Source: Bradyrhizobium sp. CIAT3101 (lineage in GTDB: Bacteria; Pseudomonadota; Alphaproteobacteria; Rhizobiales; Xanthobacteraceae). Taken from it: a stretch of 64,000 nt of DNA. Positions within the stretch are counted from its first letter, which is position 1. Every line of letters starts with the position of its first letter. Positions 47,249-55,160 of this stretch are shown piece after piece. The position numbers and the translations under genes were made by a program. Under the pieces are notes generated by a model. That model had not been told where the DNA came from. It was given only the letters and a program-made list of their open reading frames with translations, and did not search any database. The stretch covers positions 5,415,001-5,479,000 of the forward strand of contig NZ_CP121634.1 of NCBI RefSeq assembly GCF_029714945.1, read 5' to 3'.

Positions 47249-47959
47249 TCAAGTCTTGCTGCTTGCAACAGTCCGACGCCGCGCCGGCGCGGCCTGATCC
47301 AGGGCCGGCGCCTGAAACGCCGCAACGGTGGCCTGCACCAATTGCTCGATGGCATTGGCGGGATCGCTGCCGTCGGCCTCGCCGCGCGACAGGCGCGAGA
47401 CACGATCCGGCGTCACCAGCGAATAATAAAGTGCGCCGAGCAGGAAGTGACTGCGCCAGACGATGTCGGTGCGCGGAATGTGCGGCAGGCTGTCGTGGAT
47501 CGCGTCGATGAAGGCGTGGCTGGTATCGTCAAACGTCTGCGCGATGATTTTTCGCGCGACCTCGTTGCCCTCGGCCGACATCACGGCGCGCAGCCGCGTG
47601 AAACGCGCCCCGCCGCCGGCGAGATCGCTGCCGGAGGTGAAGGCCGGCACCACATAGGCCCGCACCACCGCTTCGAGCCGGTCCTGCAGATCGCGCACTC
47701 GCTTGGCGGCGGCGAGCAGCTCCGAGCGGCGGAGGTTCATCGGCCCGCAATGGCGCCGGTAGATCTCCAGCAGCAGACCGTCCTTGGTCTTGAAGTGGTA
47801 GGTCACGCTGCCGGGATTGGCCCCCGCGGCCTGTGCGATGTCGCGCACCGAGACGGCGTTGAAGCCGTTGGTGGCGAACAGCTCCTCGGCCGCGGCGAGG
47901 ATCGCCTCGCGCATGTTCGGCTTGCGGGCCGTTTCCTTGCTGGTGGGCTTGCGTACCAT
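47249..47959 (-). CDS. TetR-family regulator of the aromatic lower-pathway operon
   Basis: The 236-residue protein has the HTH ILAAAEELFATNGFNAVSVRDIAQAAGANPGSVTYHF followed by KTKDGLLLEIYRRH, the TetR/AcrR signature with a C-terminal TetR_C-type domain. ATG 47959 is preferred over a longer unsupported frame. It is the first gene of the minus-strand operon (74 bp before the exported lactonase) and divergent from the TctC gene; a 7+7 palindrome sits five bases upstream of its ATG. Confidence 0.92.
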   Translation of the reverse strand: MVRKPTSKETARKPNMREAILAAAEELFATNGFNAVSVRDIAQAAGANPGSVTYHFKTKDGLLLEIYRRHCGPMNLRRSELLAAAKRVRDLQDRLEAVVRAYVVPAFTSGSDLAGGGARFTRLRAVMSAEGNEVARKIIAQTFDDTSHAFIDAIHDSLPHIPRTDIVWRSHFLLGALYYSLVTPDRVSRLSRGEADGSDPANAIEQLVQATVAAFQAPALDQAAPARRRTVASSKT

Positions 47960-47963
47960 GTGA

Positions 47964-47981
47964 TTTGTACTATCGTACAAA
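47964..47981. promoter_or_regulatory. Palindromic TetR operator candidate
   Basis: TTTGTAC-TATC-GTACAAA is a perfect inverted repeat with 7-bp arms, immediately upstream of the TetR ATG and in the divergent promoter region of the TctC-type gene. Its position fits autorepression and joint control of both directions. Confidence 0.7.
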
Positions 47982-48077
47982 AGATCAGGTCTCGTCAACA
48001 AAAACCACGGGCAACGTCCGGCAGCGGCTCGGAAGATCCACCGCACGGACGCGAATGCCCCTAGGGAGTGCTGAAGT

Positions 48078-49058
48078 ATGCTGGGTTTGAACACGAAGAT
48101 CGGCGCTTTGATGCTCGGCGCCGGTCTGCTGCTCGCGAGCGGCGTCGCGCAGGCCGCCGATAATTATCCGAGCAAGCCGGTCCACATCCTCGTGCCCTAT
48201 GCCGCCGGCGGCGCGGTCGACGTGCTGGCCCGCACGCTCGGCCAGGCACTCGCAAAGACCTGGGGCCAGCAGCCCGTGGTCGACAACCGCCCCGGCGCGG
48301 GCGGCATCGTCGCCTCGCAAGCGCTGACGCAGGCCGCGCCCGACGGTTATACGTTGATCCTTGTCGCCAGCGGCCATCCGCTGAACCAGTTCATCTATCC
48401 GAGCGTGCCCTACGACACGTTCAAGGACTTTACTGCGATCAGCGAAGTCGCCTCCTCGCCGCTTGCGATCGTGGTGGCCAAGGACAGCCCCTACAAGACG
48501 CTCGGCGATCTCCTGGCCGCGGCAAAGAAGGATCCGGACAAGCTGTCCTACGGCATGTCCGGCAACGGCACCTCGGCGCATCTCGCCGGCGAACTTCTGA
48601 AATACATGTCTGGGACCAAGATCGTCGCAATCCCCTATAAGGGCGGCGCGCCGGCGCTGACCGCTGTCATCGCGGGCGAGATCCCGCTCAGCATCAATCC
48701 GCTCGCGGAAGCCATCGGCCAGCTCGAAGGCGGTCCGGTGCGCGCACTTGCAGTGACTTCCGCCGAGCGCTCCAAGGCACTGCCGGACGTTCCGACCGTC
48801 GCCGAGTCCGGCGTGCCCGGCTACGACGTCTCGGTCTGGTGGGGCGTGCTTGGACCCGCAAGAATGCCGCCGGAGATCGTGGCAAAACTCGAGACCGATC
48901 TGAAGGCGGCGCTAAGGGATCCGAACGTGCTCTCTACGCTCGGCAAGATCGGCGCAGCCCCCGTCGGCTCCTCCGCCAAGGATTTCGATGCCTACATGCA
49001 CGCCGAGGCGACCAAATGGGAGCCGGTGCTGAAGGCTGCCGACATCCGCGCGCAGTGA
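48078..49058 (+). CDS. Tripartite tricarboxylate transporter substrate-binding protein (TctC/Bug type)
   Basis: The 326-residue exported protein has a signal peptide (to about AQA-A27) and the Bug-family sequence YPSKPVHILVPYAAGGAVDVLARTLGQALAKTWGQQPVVDNRPGAGG, with WWGVLGPARMPPEIV near the C-terminus. No TctA/TctB membrane genes follow, so it is an orphan receptor. Divergence from the PDC-pathway TetR suggests that it binds an aromatic or tricarboxylate substrate of that pathway. Confidence 0.92.
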   Translation: MLGLNTKIGALMLGAGLLLASGVAQAADNYPSKPVHILVPYAAGGAVDVLARTLGQALAKTWGQQPVVDNRPGAGGIVASQALTQAAPDGYTLILVASGHPLNQFIYPSVPYDTFKDFTAISEVASSPLAIVVAKDSPYKTLGDLLAAAKKDPDKLSYGMSGNGTSAHLAGELLKYMSGTKIVAIPYKGGAPALTAVIAGEIPLSINPLAEAIGQLEGGPVRALAVTSAERSKALPDVPTVAESGVPGYDVSVWWGVLGPARMPPEIVAKLETDLKAALRDPNVLSTLGKIGAAPVGSSAKDFDAYMHAEATKWEPVLKAADIRAQ

Positions 49059-49068
49059 GGTCCTGCAC

Positions 49069-49869
49069 ATGAGGACCACATTTGAGCGTATCACGCACGG
49101 CACCCTGCTCGCCTTCGCACTGGTCAGCCTGGTGGGCACGCCCGCGCGCGCCGACGGGGAAGCAAAACTGCTGGCGCCGAGCGGCACCTTGCGCGTCGGC
49201 ATCTATCCGGGCAGCCCGACCTCGATGGTGACAGACGCGGCCGGCAAGCCGCACGGCCTCGCCTACGACCTCGGCGGCGAGCTGGCGAAGCGGCTCGGCG
49301 TCTCAATCGACTACGTCAGGTTTCAGCGCGTCGCCGATATCGTCACCGCGATCCACGACGGCCAGGTCGACTTCACCGTGACCAACGCCACCCCGGCCCG
49401 CGCCAATGAGGTCAGCTTCAGCCAGCCCGTACTGGCGATCGAGCTCGGCTTTCTCGTTCCCGCGAATTCGCCGATCGGCAAGGTCGAGGATATCGACAAG
49501 CCGGGCGTGAAGATCGGCGTCACCAAGGGCTCGACCTCCGAGCGCACCCTGCCGACGAAGTTCAGGAACGCAACCATCGTTCCCGCCGAAAGTGTCAAGG
49601 TCGCCATCGCCATGTTCGGCCGCGGCGAGATCGATCTCTACGCCACCAACAAGCCGACGCTGTTCGAAATGTCCGACCAGATGCCGGGCGCGAAAATCCT
49701 GGACGGCAATTGGGGTGCGGAGCACATGGCCATCGCAGTCCCCAAGGGACGCGAGGCCGCCCTTCCCCTGCTCAACCGCTTTGTGGCAGACGAGCAGTCG
49801 TCGGGCGCACTCGACGCGATTCAACAGCAGGCGGGCTTGCGCGGCGCAACCAGGGCGACGCGCGAATAG
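49069..49869 (+). CDS. Amino-acid-type ABC substrate-binding protein
   Basis: The 266-residue protein has a signal peptide (about 1-27, ending near ARA-D) and the SBP family 3 fold: LRVGIYPGSPTSMVTDAAGKPHGLAYDLGGELAKRLGVS, then VDFTVTNATPARANEVSFSQP. It starts ten bases after the TctC stop with its own GAGG site, so it is in the same operon. No ABC permease or ATPase adjoins it. Confidence 0.87.
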   Translation: MRTTFERITHGTLLAFALVSLVGTPARADGEAKLLAPSGTLRVGIYPGSPTSMVTDAAGKPHGLAYDLGGELAKRLGVSIDYVRFQRVADIVTAIHDGQVDFTVTNATPARANEVSFSQPVLAIELGFLVPANSPIGKVEDIDKPGVKIGVTKGSTSERTLPTKFRNATIVPAESVKVAIAMFGRGEIDLYATNKPTLFEMSDQMPGAKILDGNWGAEHMAIAVPKGREAALPLLNRFVADEQSSGALDAIQQQAGLRGATRATRE

Positions 49870-49872
49870 ACC

Positions 49873-50172
49873 TCAATTCGCCGCCTTCTCCGCAGTCCGC
49901 CAGGCGATTTCCGGCGGATCGCGGAAGGCGAAGCGGACGAGATGCCGCTCGACAACGCCTTCGACCTGGACGAGGAGGTCCGCGTTCTCGGCCTCCGCCT
50001 TCAGCGTGAGCTTGTCGCCCGCAGCTTGCAGCCGGCACGTCCCCATCGAAAACGGGATCGTGCCCTGCTCCGGCGTGAACTCGACCGCAAGCTTGTGAGC
50101 GAAATGCTTGCAGAGCTGCTGCAGATAGATGCTCGCCCGCTCGGTGGTGATCTCAGCCACGGAATGATTCAT
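49873..50172 (-). CDS. DUF2218 protein
   Basis: The 99-residue soluble protein fits DUF2218 (YLQQLCKHFAHKLAVEF, MGTCRLQA, a final VVERHLVRFAFRD). The family has no known activity. A palindrome related to the MarR sites at 50612 and 50641 lies 64-82 bp upstream of its start, so it may belong to that MarR regulon. Its stop lies three bases from the end of the convergent SBP gene. Confidence 0.8.
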   Translation of the reverse strand: MNHSVAEITTERASIYLQQLCKHFAHKLAVEFTPEQGTIPFSMGTCRLQAAGDKLTLKAEAENADLLVQVEGVVERHLVRFAFRDPPEIAWRTAEKAAN

Positions 50173-50235
50173 GGGTATGCCCTTTCAGGCGAATGGTGTC
50201 CGACGCGCATCTTGCATCGCGATGTAGGCCGCAGG

Positions 50236-50254
50236 TATCTTGCCAGCAAGCTAT
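50236..50254. promoter_or_regulatory. Third copy of MarR-type palindrome, upstream of DUF2218
   Basis: TATCTTGCCAGCAAGCTAT has CTTGC/GCAAG arms and matches 15 of 19 positions of TATCTTTCTAGCAAGACAT at 50640-50658. It sits in the promoter region of the DUF2218 gene. Confidence 0.5.
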
Positions 50255-50311
50255 TTGCCGCTAACGATGCCGTGAGGCGCTCGGACGATGTCACCATCCG
50301 CTCAGGAAAAT

Positions 50312-50536
50312 CTACCAGGCGCCCGGCTGGGCCGGCGGACGAGCGACGGCCGCCCCGTCTGCGGAATTCGCCGCGGTGCTCGCCGGCACGGCGCCGAAGG
50401 CCTGCCGTGCCGAGGCTTGCTTGGTCGCGGTCCGGGCAGCAACGCCCGTCTTGGTCCGGCCGCTCGCGGCCCAGGCAGCCGGCGACGTGACGATCGCCGC
50501 CGTCGTCAGGGCCAGTATCAGGTATCGCGTCATCAT
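50312..50536 (-). CDS. Small exported protein, unknown function
   Basis: The 74-residue protein has a signal peptide (MMTRYLILALTTAAIVTSPAAWA-A) and a mature part rich in Ala, Thr and Arg with no cysteine. GGAG lies six bases before ATG 50536. It is divergent from the MarR gene, sharing the two palindromic sites between them, so it may be MarR-controlled. No family is recognised. Confidence 0.6.
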   Translation of the reverse strand: MMTRYLILALTTAAIVTSPAAWAASGRTKTGVAARTATKQASARQAFGAVPASTAANSADGAAVARPPAQPGAW

Positions 50537-50611
50537 CGCAGTCTCCATTTGGCAACAGCTCTCCCGCTCGCGCGCTGGCGTCCAGCACGGCGGCTCGTTC
50601 TCGACCAATTA

Positions 50612-50625
50612 TCTTCCTAGAAAGA
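50612..50625. promoter_or_regulatory. MarR operator candidate, site 1
   Basis: TCTTCCTAGAAAGA is a near-perfect palindrome around a CTAG core, within a longer ATCTTxCTAGxAAGACAT match to site 2. Its centre is 29 bp (about three helical turns) from site 2. It lies between divergent genes. Confidence 0.65.
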
Positions 50626-50640
50626 CATATTCCGCAAATA

Positions 50641-50654
50641 TCTTTCTAGCAAGA
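50641..50654. promoter_or_regulatory. MarR operator candidate, site 2
   Basis: TCTTTCTAGCAAGA repeats site 1 with the same CTAG core and flanks, 37-50 bp upstream of the MarR start codon. Two equal sites on one helical face suggest cooperative autorepression. Confidence 0.65.
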
Positions 50655-50690
50655 CATCCACGGATGAACTTTACGTAAGGACACGGGCCC

Positions 50691-51200
50691 ATGACCGAAC
50701 CGCGCTATCCCGCGGACAAGCTCCTCGCCCTCAAGAAGAAGCATTGGCCGGAATCCGTCACGCCGGTCGGCGAGATGTTGGTGCGGGTCTATCGCCTGAA
50801 CAGCCTGATGCGCGACGGCGTGGCCGAGCAGATCGCCGCGCATGATCTGTCGTTCATGGAGTTCGAGGTGCTGATCACGCTGCGCGGCGCCGCTCCGCCC
50901 CATGAGATGATCCCGACCGAGCTCTATCCGGCGATCCTGATCTCATCGGGCGGACTGACCAAGGTGCTCAACGCCCTGCAGCAGCGCGGCCTCATCACCC
51001 GCGCGGAGGACGCCGCGGACAAGCGCAGCAAACCGGTGCGACTGACCGCCAAGGGGCGAACGCTCGCCGAGCGCGTCATGGCGGAGGTTCTGCAAACGGG
51101 CGAGAGAATGGTTCTCGGCGGGCTTTCCGAAGCCGACGTCGAACGCGCAACGCGATTGCTGCACAAGCTGCTGACGACGCTGGAGCCTGCGCGCGACTAG
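50691..51200 (+). CDS. MarR-family regulator
   Basis: The 169-residue protein has the MarR winged helix in the centre (LSFMEFEVLITLRGAAPPHEMIPTELYPAILISSGGLTKVLNALQQRGLI, wing DAADKRSKPVRLT). The recognition helix is preceded by a longer insertion than usual. Two close copies of a CTAG-centred palindrome lie directly upstream and a third near DUF2218, which points to autoregulation and a small local regulon. DUF763 follows 36 bp downstream. Confidence 0.9.
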   Translation: MTEPRYPADKLLALKKKHWPESVTPVGEMLVRVYRLNSLMRDGVAEQIAAHDLSFMEFEVLITLRGAAPPHEMIPTELYPAILISSGGLTKVLNALQQRGLITRAEDAADKRSKPVRLTAKGRTLAERVMAEVLQTGERMVLGGLSEADVERATRLLHKLLTTLEPARD

Positions 51201-51219
51201 TGCGCGCGGTTTCGAATTC

Positions 51220-51236
51220 GGCTATCAGTGATAGCC
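51220..51236. promoter_or_regulatory. Perfect palindrome abutting the DUF763 start codon
   Basis: GGCTATCA-G-TGATAGCC is a perfect 8+8 inverted repeat that ends one base before the ATG. Its 13-bp core CTATCAGTGATAG is identical to the core of the Tn10 tet operator. It could be a repressor site or an mRNA hairpin that hides the start. Confidence 0.5.
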
Positions 51237-52487
51237 ATGACCAGACGAACCGGCAGCGCCGATCTTCCTCTCCACACCGGGCGGGTTCCGCCATGGCTGG
51301 CGAGCCGTATGGCCTCGCTGGGAGCGATCGTGACGCAGGCGATCGTGCATCACTACGGCCGCGATGCATTCATGCAGCGGCTCTCGCATCCCTTCTGGTT
51401 CCAGTCGTTCGGCGCCGTGATGGGGATGGACTGGCACTCCTCCGGTATCACGACCTCCGTGATCGGCGCGCTGAAGCGCGGGCTCGGCCCGCTCCAGGAC
51501 GAACTGGGCATCTATGTCTGCGGCGGCCGCGGCCAGCATTCGCGCAAGACGCCGGATGAGCTGTTGCAGCTCGGCGACCGCGTCGGCTTCGACGGCGTCA
51601 GCCTCACCCGCGCCAGCCGCCTGGTGGCGAAGGTCGATAGCGCCGCCGTGCAGGACGGCTTTGATCTCTATCTCCACGGCTTCTTCGTCACCGCCGACGG
51701 CAAGTGGACGGTGGTGCAGCAGGGCATGAACGGCGACAAGCGGCAGGCGCGCCGCTATCACTGGCACTCCGAGGCGCTGAAGAGTTTTGTCGACGCGCCC
51801 CACAGCGCGATCGACGGCCCGCAGCAAGGCGAGATCGTCAATCTCACCGACCATCGCGCCGATGTCTCGCGCAATGCGCAGCTCGACCTGCTCAGCGATC
51901 TCGGCCCCGATCGCATCCTCACCGAATTCGAGCGGCTCACCGGCACTGCGCCCGAACCGGCGCAAGCGATGCTGCCGCATCTGATCATGCCCGCCCATCA
52001 TGACGTCCGGCCGAAGGACGTGTTCGCGCGCCGCCTGCATGGCACGCTGGCAGCCGCCGCCGAGCGCGGCCCGGTCGACTTCCCCGAGCTGCTGCTGACG
52101 CCGGGCGTCGGCGCGCGCACGGTGCGGTCGCTGGCGATGGTCGCCGAAGTCGTGCACGGCGCCCCCTATCGCTTCAAGGATCCGGCGCGCTTTTCGCTCG
52201 CCCATGGCGGCAAGGACCGGCATCCCTACCCCGTCCCGATCAAGGTCTATGACGAGACCATCCGCGTGCTGAAGGGCGCGATCCAGGGCGCCAAGCTCGG
52301 ACGCGACGAGGAGATGCAGGCGATCAGGCGCCTCGACGACCAGGCGCGACGGCTGGAGCGGACGGCAACCGGGCCGTCGGTTGAGGCCTACATCGAGGGC
52401 GAACGCGCCGCCTCGCCCGATCTCGACGGCCGCTCGGTGTTCGGCTGGGAGCGCGATCTGCTCGCATCACGGAAATCGACGGGCTGA
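51237..52487 (+). CDS. DUF763 protein
   Basis: The 416-residue protein matches DUF763 throughout: LPLHTGRVPPWLASRMASLG, HPFWFQSFGAVMGMDWHSSGITTSV, and LLTPGVGARTVRSLAMVAEVVHGAP near the C-terminus, which resembles a helix-hairpin-helix DNA-binding element. The biochemical role is unknown; some link to nucleic acids has been suggested from that element. It has no ribosome site, but a perfect palindrome abuts the ATG. Its last 100 bases overlap the end of the convergent P450 gene. Confidence 0.85.
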   Translation: MTRRTGSADLPLHTGRVPPWLASRMASLGAIVTQAIVHHYGRDAFMQRLSHPFWFQSFGAVMGMDWHSSGITTSVIGALKRGLGPLQDELGIYVCGGRGQHSRKTPDELLQLGDRVGFDGVSLTRASRLVAKVDSAAVQDGFDLYLHGFFVTADGKWTVVQQGMNGDKRQARRYHWHSEALKSFVDAPHSAIDGPQQGEIVNLTDHRADVSRNAQLDLLSDLGPDRILTEFERLTGTAPEPAQAMLPHLIMPAHHDVRPKDVFARRLHGTLAAAAERGPVDFPELLLTPGVGARTVRSLAMVAEVVHGAPYRFKDPARFSLAHGGKDRHPYPVPIKVYDETIRVLKGAIQGAKLGRDEEMQAIRRLDDQARRLERTATGPSVEAYIEGERAASPDLDGRSVFGWERDLLASRKSTG

Positions 52488-53704
52488 CGCCGCTCACCGC
52501 CGTCGGCCACAACGGGCAGCTTTGCGATTGCGCGGAGCCCCGGCCGCTTGCGCCAATGGATCTGTGACGGATCGACGGCCAGCCCAAGCCGTGGCCAGCG
52601 CGTGAACAATGCCTGGAGCGCGCACGCGCCTTCGATCCGCGCCAGTTGATGGCCGAGGCAGAAATGGATTCCGGTGCCGAAGGAGATGTGCCGGTTGGGC
52701 TTTCGCGCGAGATCGAGCCGCTCCGGCTGGTCATGCACCGCCGGGTCCATGTTGGCGGCGGCGAGCATCACCATGACGCGGTCGCCTTTCTTCAGGCGCA
52801 CGCCGCCGAGCTCGACATCCCGCCGCAGATAGCGCGGCTTCGAGAACTGCACCGGCGAGACGAAACGCAAGAATTCTTCCACCGCCAGCCCGGCACGGCT
52901 CCAATCCTCCTCCAGCCAGTCGCGCAGATCCGGATTCCTGAGCAGCTCGTAAACCGATCCGCTGATGAGATGCGTGGTGGTCTCCGAGCCCGCCGCGAGC
53001 AACAGGAACACCATGGAGACCATTTCGTCCGGCGTGATCTCGCCGCCTTCGCGCTCGACCTGGACCAGCTCGGCGATCAGGCCCTCGCCGCCCCGCTCGC
53101 GCGCGATCTGCAACTGCTGTTCGAGATAGAAGCGCATCTTGCGGAACGCGAGCAGCAGGCGAAAGAAGCTGACGACGTTCGTCAGTGACGACATCGCATT
53201 GGCCCAGGCGATGAAGCGCGGGCGATCGGTCATGGGCAGGCCGAGCAGCTCCGAGATCACCGAAAGCGGCAGGATGCGCGCGTAGCCCTGAACGAGATCG
53301 GCCGGACTGCCCTTCGCAAACAGCTCATCGGCCAGACCATCGGCGATGGCACGGATGCGCGGCTCCATCGCAACGATGGCGCGGCGGCGAAAGGCTTCGT
53401 CGACAATGCTCCGCAGCCTGGTGTGATCCGGCTCGTCCATCGTCAGCATGTTGTTGGCGATGGTCCTGACCAGCCCCGGCATCCACCAGCGCAGGCCGGC
53501 GACTTCGCCGTCTTCCTTGCGCAGCGTGAAGATCGTGCTGTCCTTCAGCACCTCTGCGGTCGCATCGTGGGTGGTGGTGATCCAGACGTCGCCGACAAGG
53601 GGAAAGCGCGTCGCGACGACAGGGCCGGCCGCCCGCAAGGCCGCGATGGCCTTGGGCGGGTCGCGAAAGAAAGCCTCGCTGGCGAAATCGAGGCGCGGTG
53701 CCAT
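52388..53704 (-). CDS. Cytochrome P450
   Basis: The 438-residue soluble bacterial P450 has the I-helix AGSETT (238-243), the ExxR pair Glu277-Arg280 in EEFLRF, and the heme loop FGTGIHFCLG with ligand Cys349. The C-terminal 40 residues are low-complexity and lie over the DUF763 3' end. It hydroxylates an unknown organic substrate using an external ferredoxin; the Fpr gene 500 bp away could supply electrons. Confidence 0.93.
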   Translation of the reverse strand: MAPRLDFASEAFFRDPPKAIAALRAAGPVVATRFPLVGDVWITTTHDATAEVLKDSTIFTLRKEDGEVAGLRWWMPGLVRTIANNMLTMDEPDHTRLRSIVDEAFRRRAIVAMEPRIRAIADGLADELFAKGSPADLVQGYARILPLSVISELLGLPMTDRPRFIAWANAMSSLTNVVSFFRLLLAFRKMRFYLEQQLQIARERGGEGLIAELVQVEREGGEITPDEMVSMVFLLLAAGSETTTHLISGSVYELLRNPDLRDWLEEDWSRAGLAVEEFLRFVSPVQFSKPRYLRRDVELGGVRLKKGDRVMVMLAAANMDPAVHDQPERLDLARKPNRHISFGTGIHFCLGHQLARIEGACALQALFTRWPRLGLAVDPSQIHWRKRPGLRAIAKLPVVADGGERRQPVDFRDASRSRSQPNTERPSRSGEAARSPSM

Positions 53705-53796
53705 GGGATCACCGGAGTGGTTGGTGGCGCCTCAACCAGATGGTGAGCGACGCCGCAGGCGCAAGGGCTGGAACCGGCCCTGCCTGCGCAGCGGAT

Positions 53797-54123
53797 CTAG
53801 CCCCGCCCCGGTGTGCGCGGGCCGGCCTTGCGCTGCTGCTGGTTGGTGTAGGCGTCCCAATGGCTCCAGCTGCCATTGCTCAGGCTTTGCATGTCGGTGC
53901 CGAGCGGACGGCGCGTACGCTTGTCGTGATCGGCAATCGCGCGCTCGGACTGCGCGATCTTGCGCTTGAGATCTCCGATCGCCTTCTGGGTCTGGCCGTC
54001 GCGCTTCGAGGACGCGATCTCGCCCATCGTGAAGCGCGCGGTCTCGAGCGCCTTCAACTCGGCGCGGTTCTTCTTCAACTGAACCCGGTGCCAGGCGATG
54101 TTGCTGTCGCTGTCCGCAACCAT
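53797..54123 (-). CDS. Hypothetical coiled-coil protein
   Basis: The 108-residue charged protein has a long predicted helix (VQLKKNRAELKALETARFTMGE to KAIGDLKRKIAQSERAIADHDKR) and a Trp/Gln-rich tail. ATG 54123 follows GGAG at seven bases; nine upstream in-frame codons lack support. It has no signal or membrane segment and no recognised family. Confidence 0.7.
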   Translation of the reverse strand: MVADSDSNIAWHRVQLKKNRAELKALETARFTMGEIASSKRDGQTQKAIGDLKRKIAQSERAIADHDKRTRRPLGTDMQSLSNGSWSHWDAYTNQQQRKAGPRTPGRG

Positions 54124-54229
54124 GTGGGAACTCCGCTGATTCGTTCCCACAGTGTATCAAGCGCCGAATCGGCGGGGCAACGCCCCCGCCGCGGCGAAAA
54201 TACGGTGTTATTGTGCGGGTAGTCCCGGC

Positions 54230-55003
54230 TTAGCGCTCGGCAAAGGCCTTTTCGACCACGAACTGTGCGGGCTCGCCATGGTTGCCCTCGATGAAACCGC
54301 GCTCGCCGAGCAGCACGCGGGTGTCCGCCACCAGCGCCGGGCTGCCGCAGATCATGACACGGTCATGGGCCGCCTCGATCGCCGGCAGGCCGATATCGTC
54401 GAACAGCTTGCCGGAGGTGATGAGGTCGGTGATGCGGCCGCGGTTGCGGAAGGGATCGCGGGTCACGGTCGGGTAGTAGATCAGCTGGTTCTGGATGTAC
54501 TCGCCGAGCATCTCGTCCTTCGGCAGATGTTCGGTGATCATCTCGCCATAGGCGAGTTCCTTCACATGCCGGCAGCCGTGCAGCAGCACGACCTTCTCGA
54601 ACCGCTCATAGGTCTCGGGGTCCTTGATCACGCTCAGGAACGGCGCGAGGCCGGTGCCGGTGCCGATGAGGTAGAGGTTGCGGCCCGCTTCCAGATTGTC
54701 GATGACCAGCGTGCCGGTGGCCTTGCGGCTGACGATGATCTCGTCGCCTTGCTTCAGGTGCTGGAGCCGCGAGGTCAGCGGGCCGTCCGGCACCTTGATC
54801 GAGAAGAATTCGAGCGTGTCCTCGTAATTGGCGCTGGCGACGCTGTAGGCCCGCAGCAACGGCTTCTCGCCGACCTTGAGCCCGATCATGGTGAACTCGC
54901 CGTTGCGAAAACGGAAGGTCGGGCTGCGGGTGGTCTTGAAGGAGAACAGCGTGTCGGTCCAGTGGTGGACGCTCAAAACGCTTTCCTGATTGAAATTGCT
55001 CAT
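54230..55003 (-). CDS. fpr: Ferredoxin-NADP+ reductase
   Basis: The 257-residue flavoprotein has the FNR fold: FAD motif RAYSVAS (near residue 52), a GPLTSRLQHLKQGDEI loop, the NADP motif GTGTGLAPFLSVIKD and the C-terminal FVVEKAFAER typical of the bacterial subclass I Fpr. It exchanges electrons between NADPH and ferredoxin or flavodoxin. GGAAG precedes ATG 55003. It is divergent from the enamidase-like gene across a palindrome, so it may have a dedicated role in that locus besides housekeeping. Confidence 0.93.
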   Translation of the reverse strand: MSNFNQESVLSVHHWTDTLFSFKTTRSPTFRFRNGEFTMIGLKVGEKPLLRAYSVASANYEDTLEFFSIKVPDGPLTSRLQHLKQGDEIIVSRKATGTLVIDNLEAGRNLYLIGTGTGLAPFLSVIKDPETYERFEKVVLLHGCRHVKELAYGEMITEHLPKDEMLGEYIQNQLIYYPTVTRDPFRNRGRITDLITSGKLFDDIGLPAIEAAHDRVMICGSPALVADTRVLLGERGFIEGNHGEPAQFVVEKAFAER

Positions 55004-55067
55004 CTCAGCTTCCCTGTCGCGTCAATTGCGGTTCCGAGGCCGGCAGCTATGCGTCGTTTGTACACGA

Positions 55068-55085
55068 TCATTCGTATACTAATGA
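55068..55085. promoter_or_regulatory. Palindrome between fpr and the enamidase-like gene
   Basis: TCATTCGTATACTAATGA is an 18-bp inverted repeat with one mismatched pair, and it overlaps a second one, GTACACGA-TCAT-TCGTATAC (one mismatch). It lies in the AT-rich divergent gap and has the size of a MarR/TetR dimer site. The MarR gene at 56470 is the nearest candidate binder. Confidence 0.55.
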
Positions 55086-55160
55086 ATAATCCTGCTTGAT
55101 CCCGCGGTCAAGGCTGCCCAAGATCGAAAGCGTTGCAGTTAGGAATAAGGAGCCCCTTCC

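Noticed and set aside
51220..51236. Resistance-type tet operator acquired with a transposon
   Set aside because: Only the 13-bp core matches, no tetA/tetR pair of the Tn10 kind is adjacent, and nothing else suggests a transposon.
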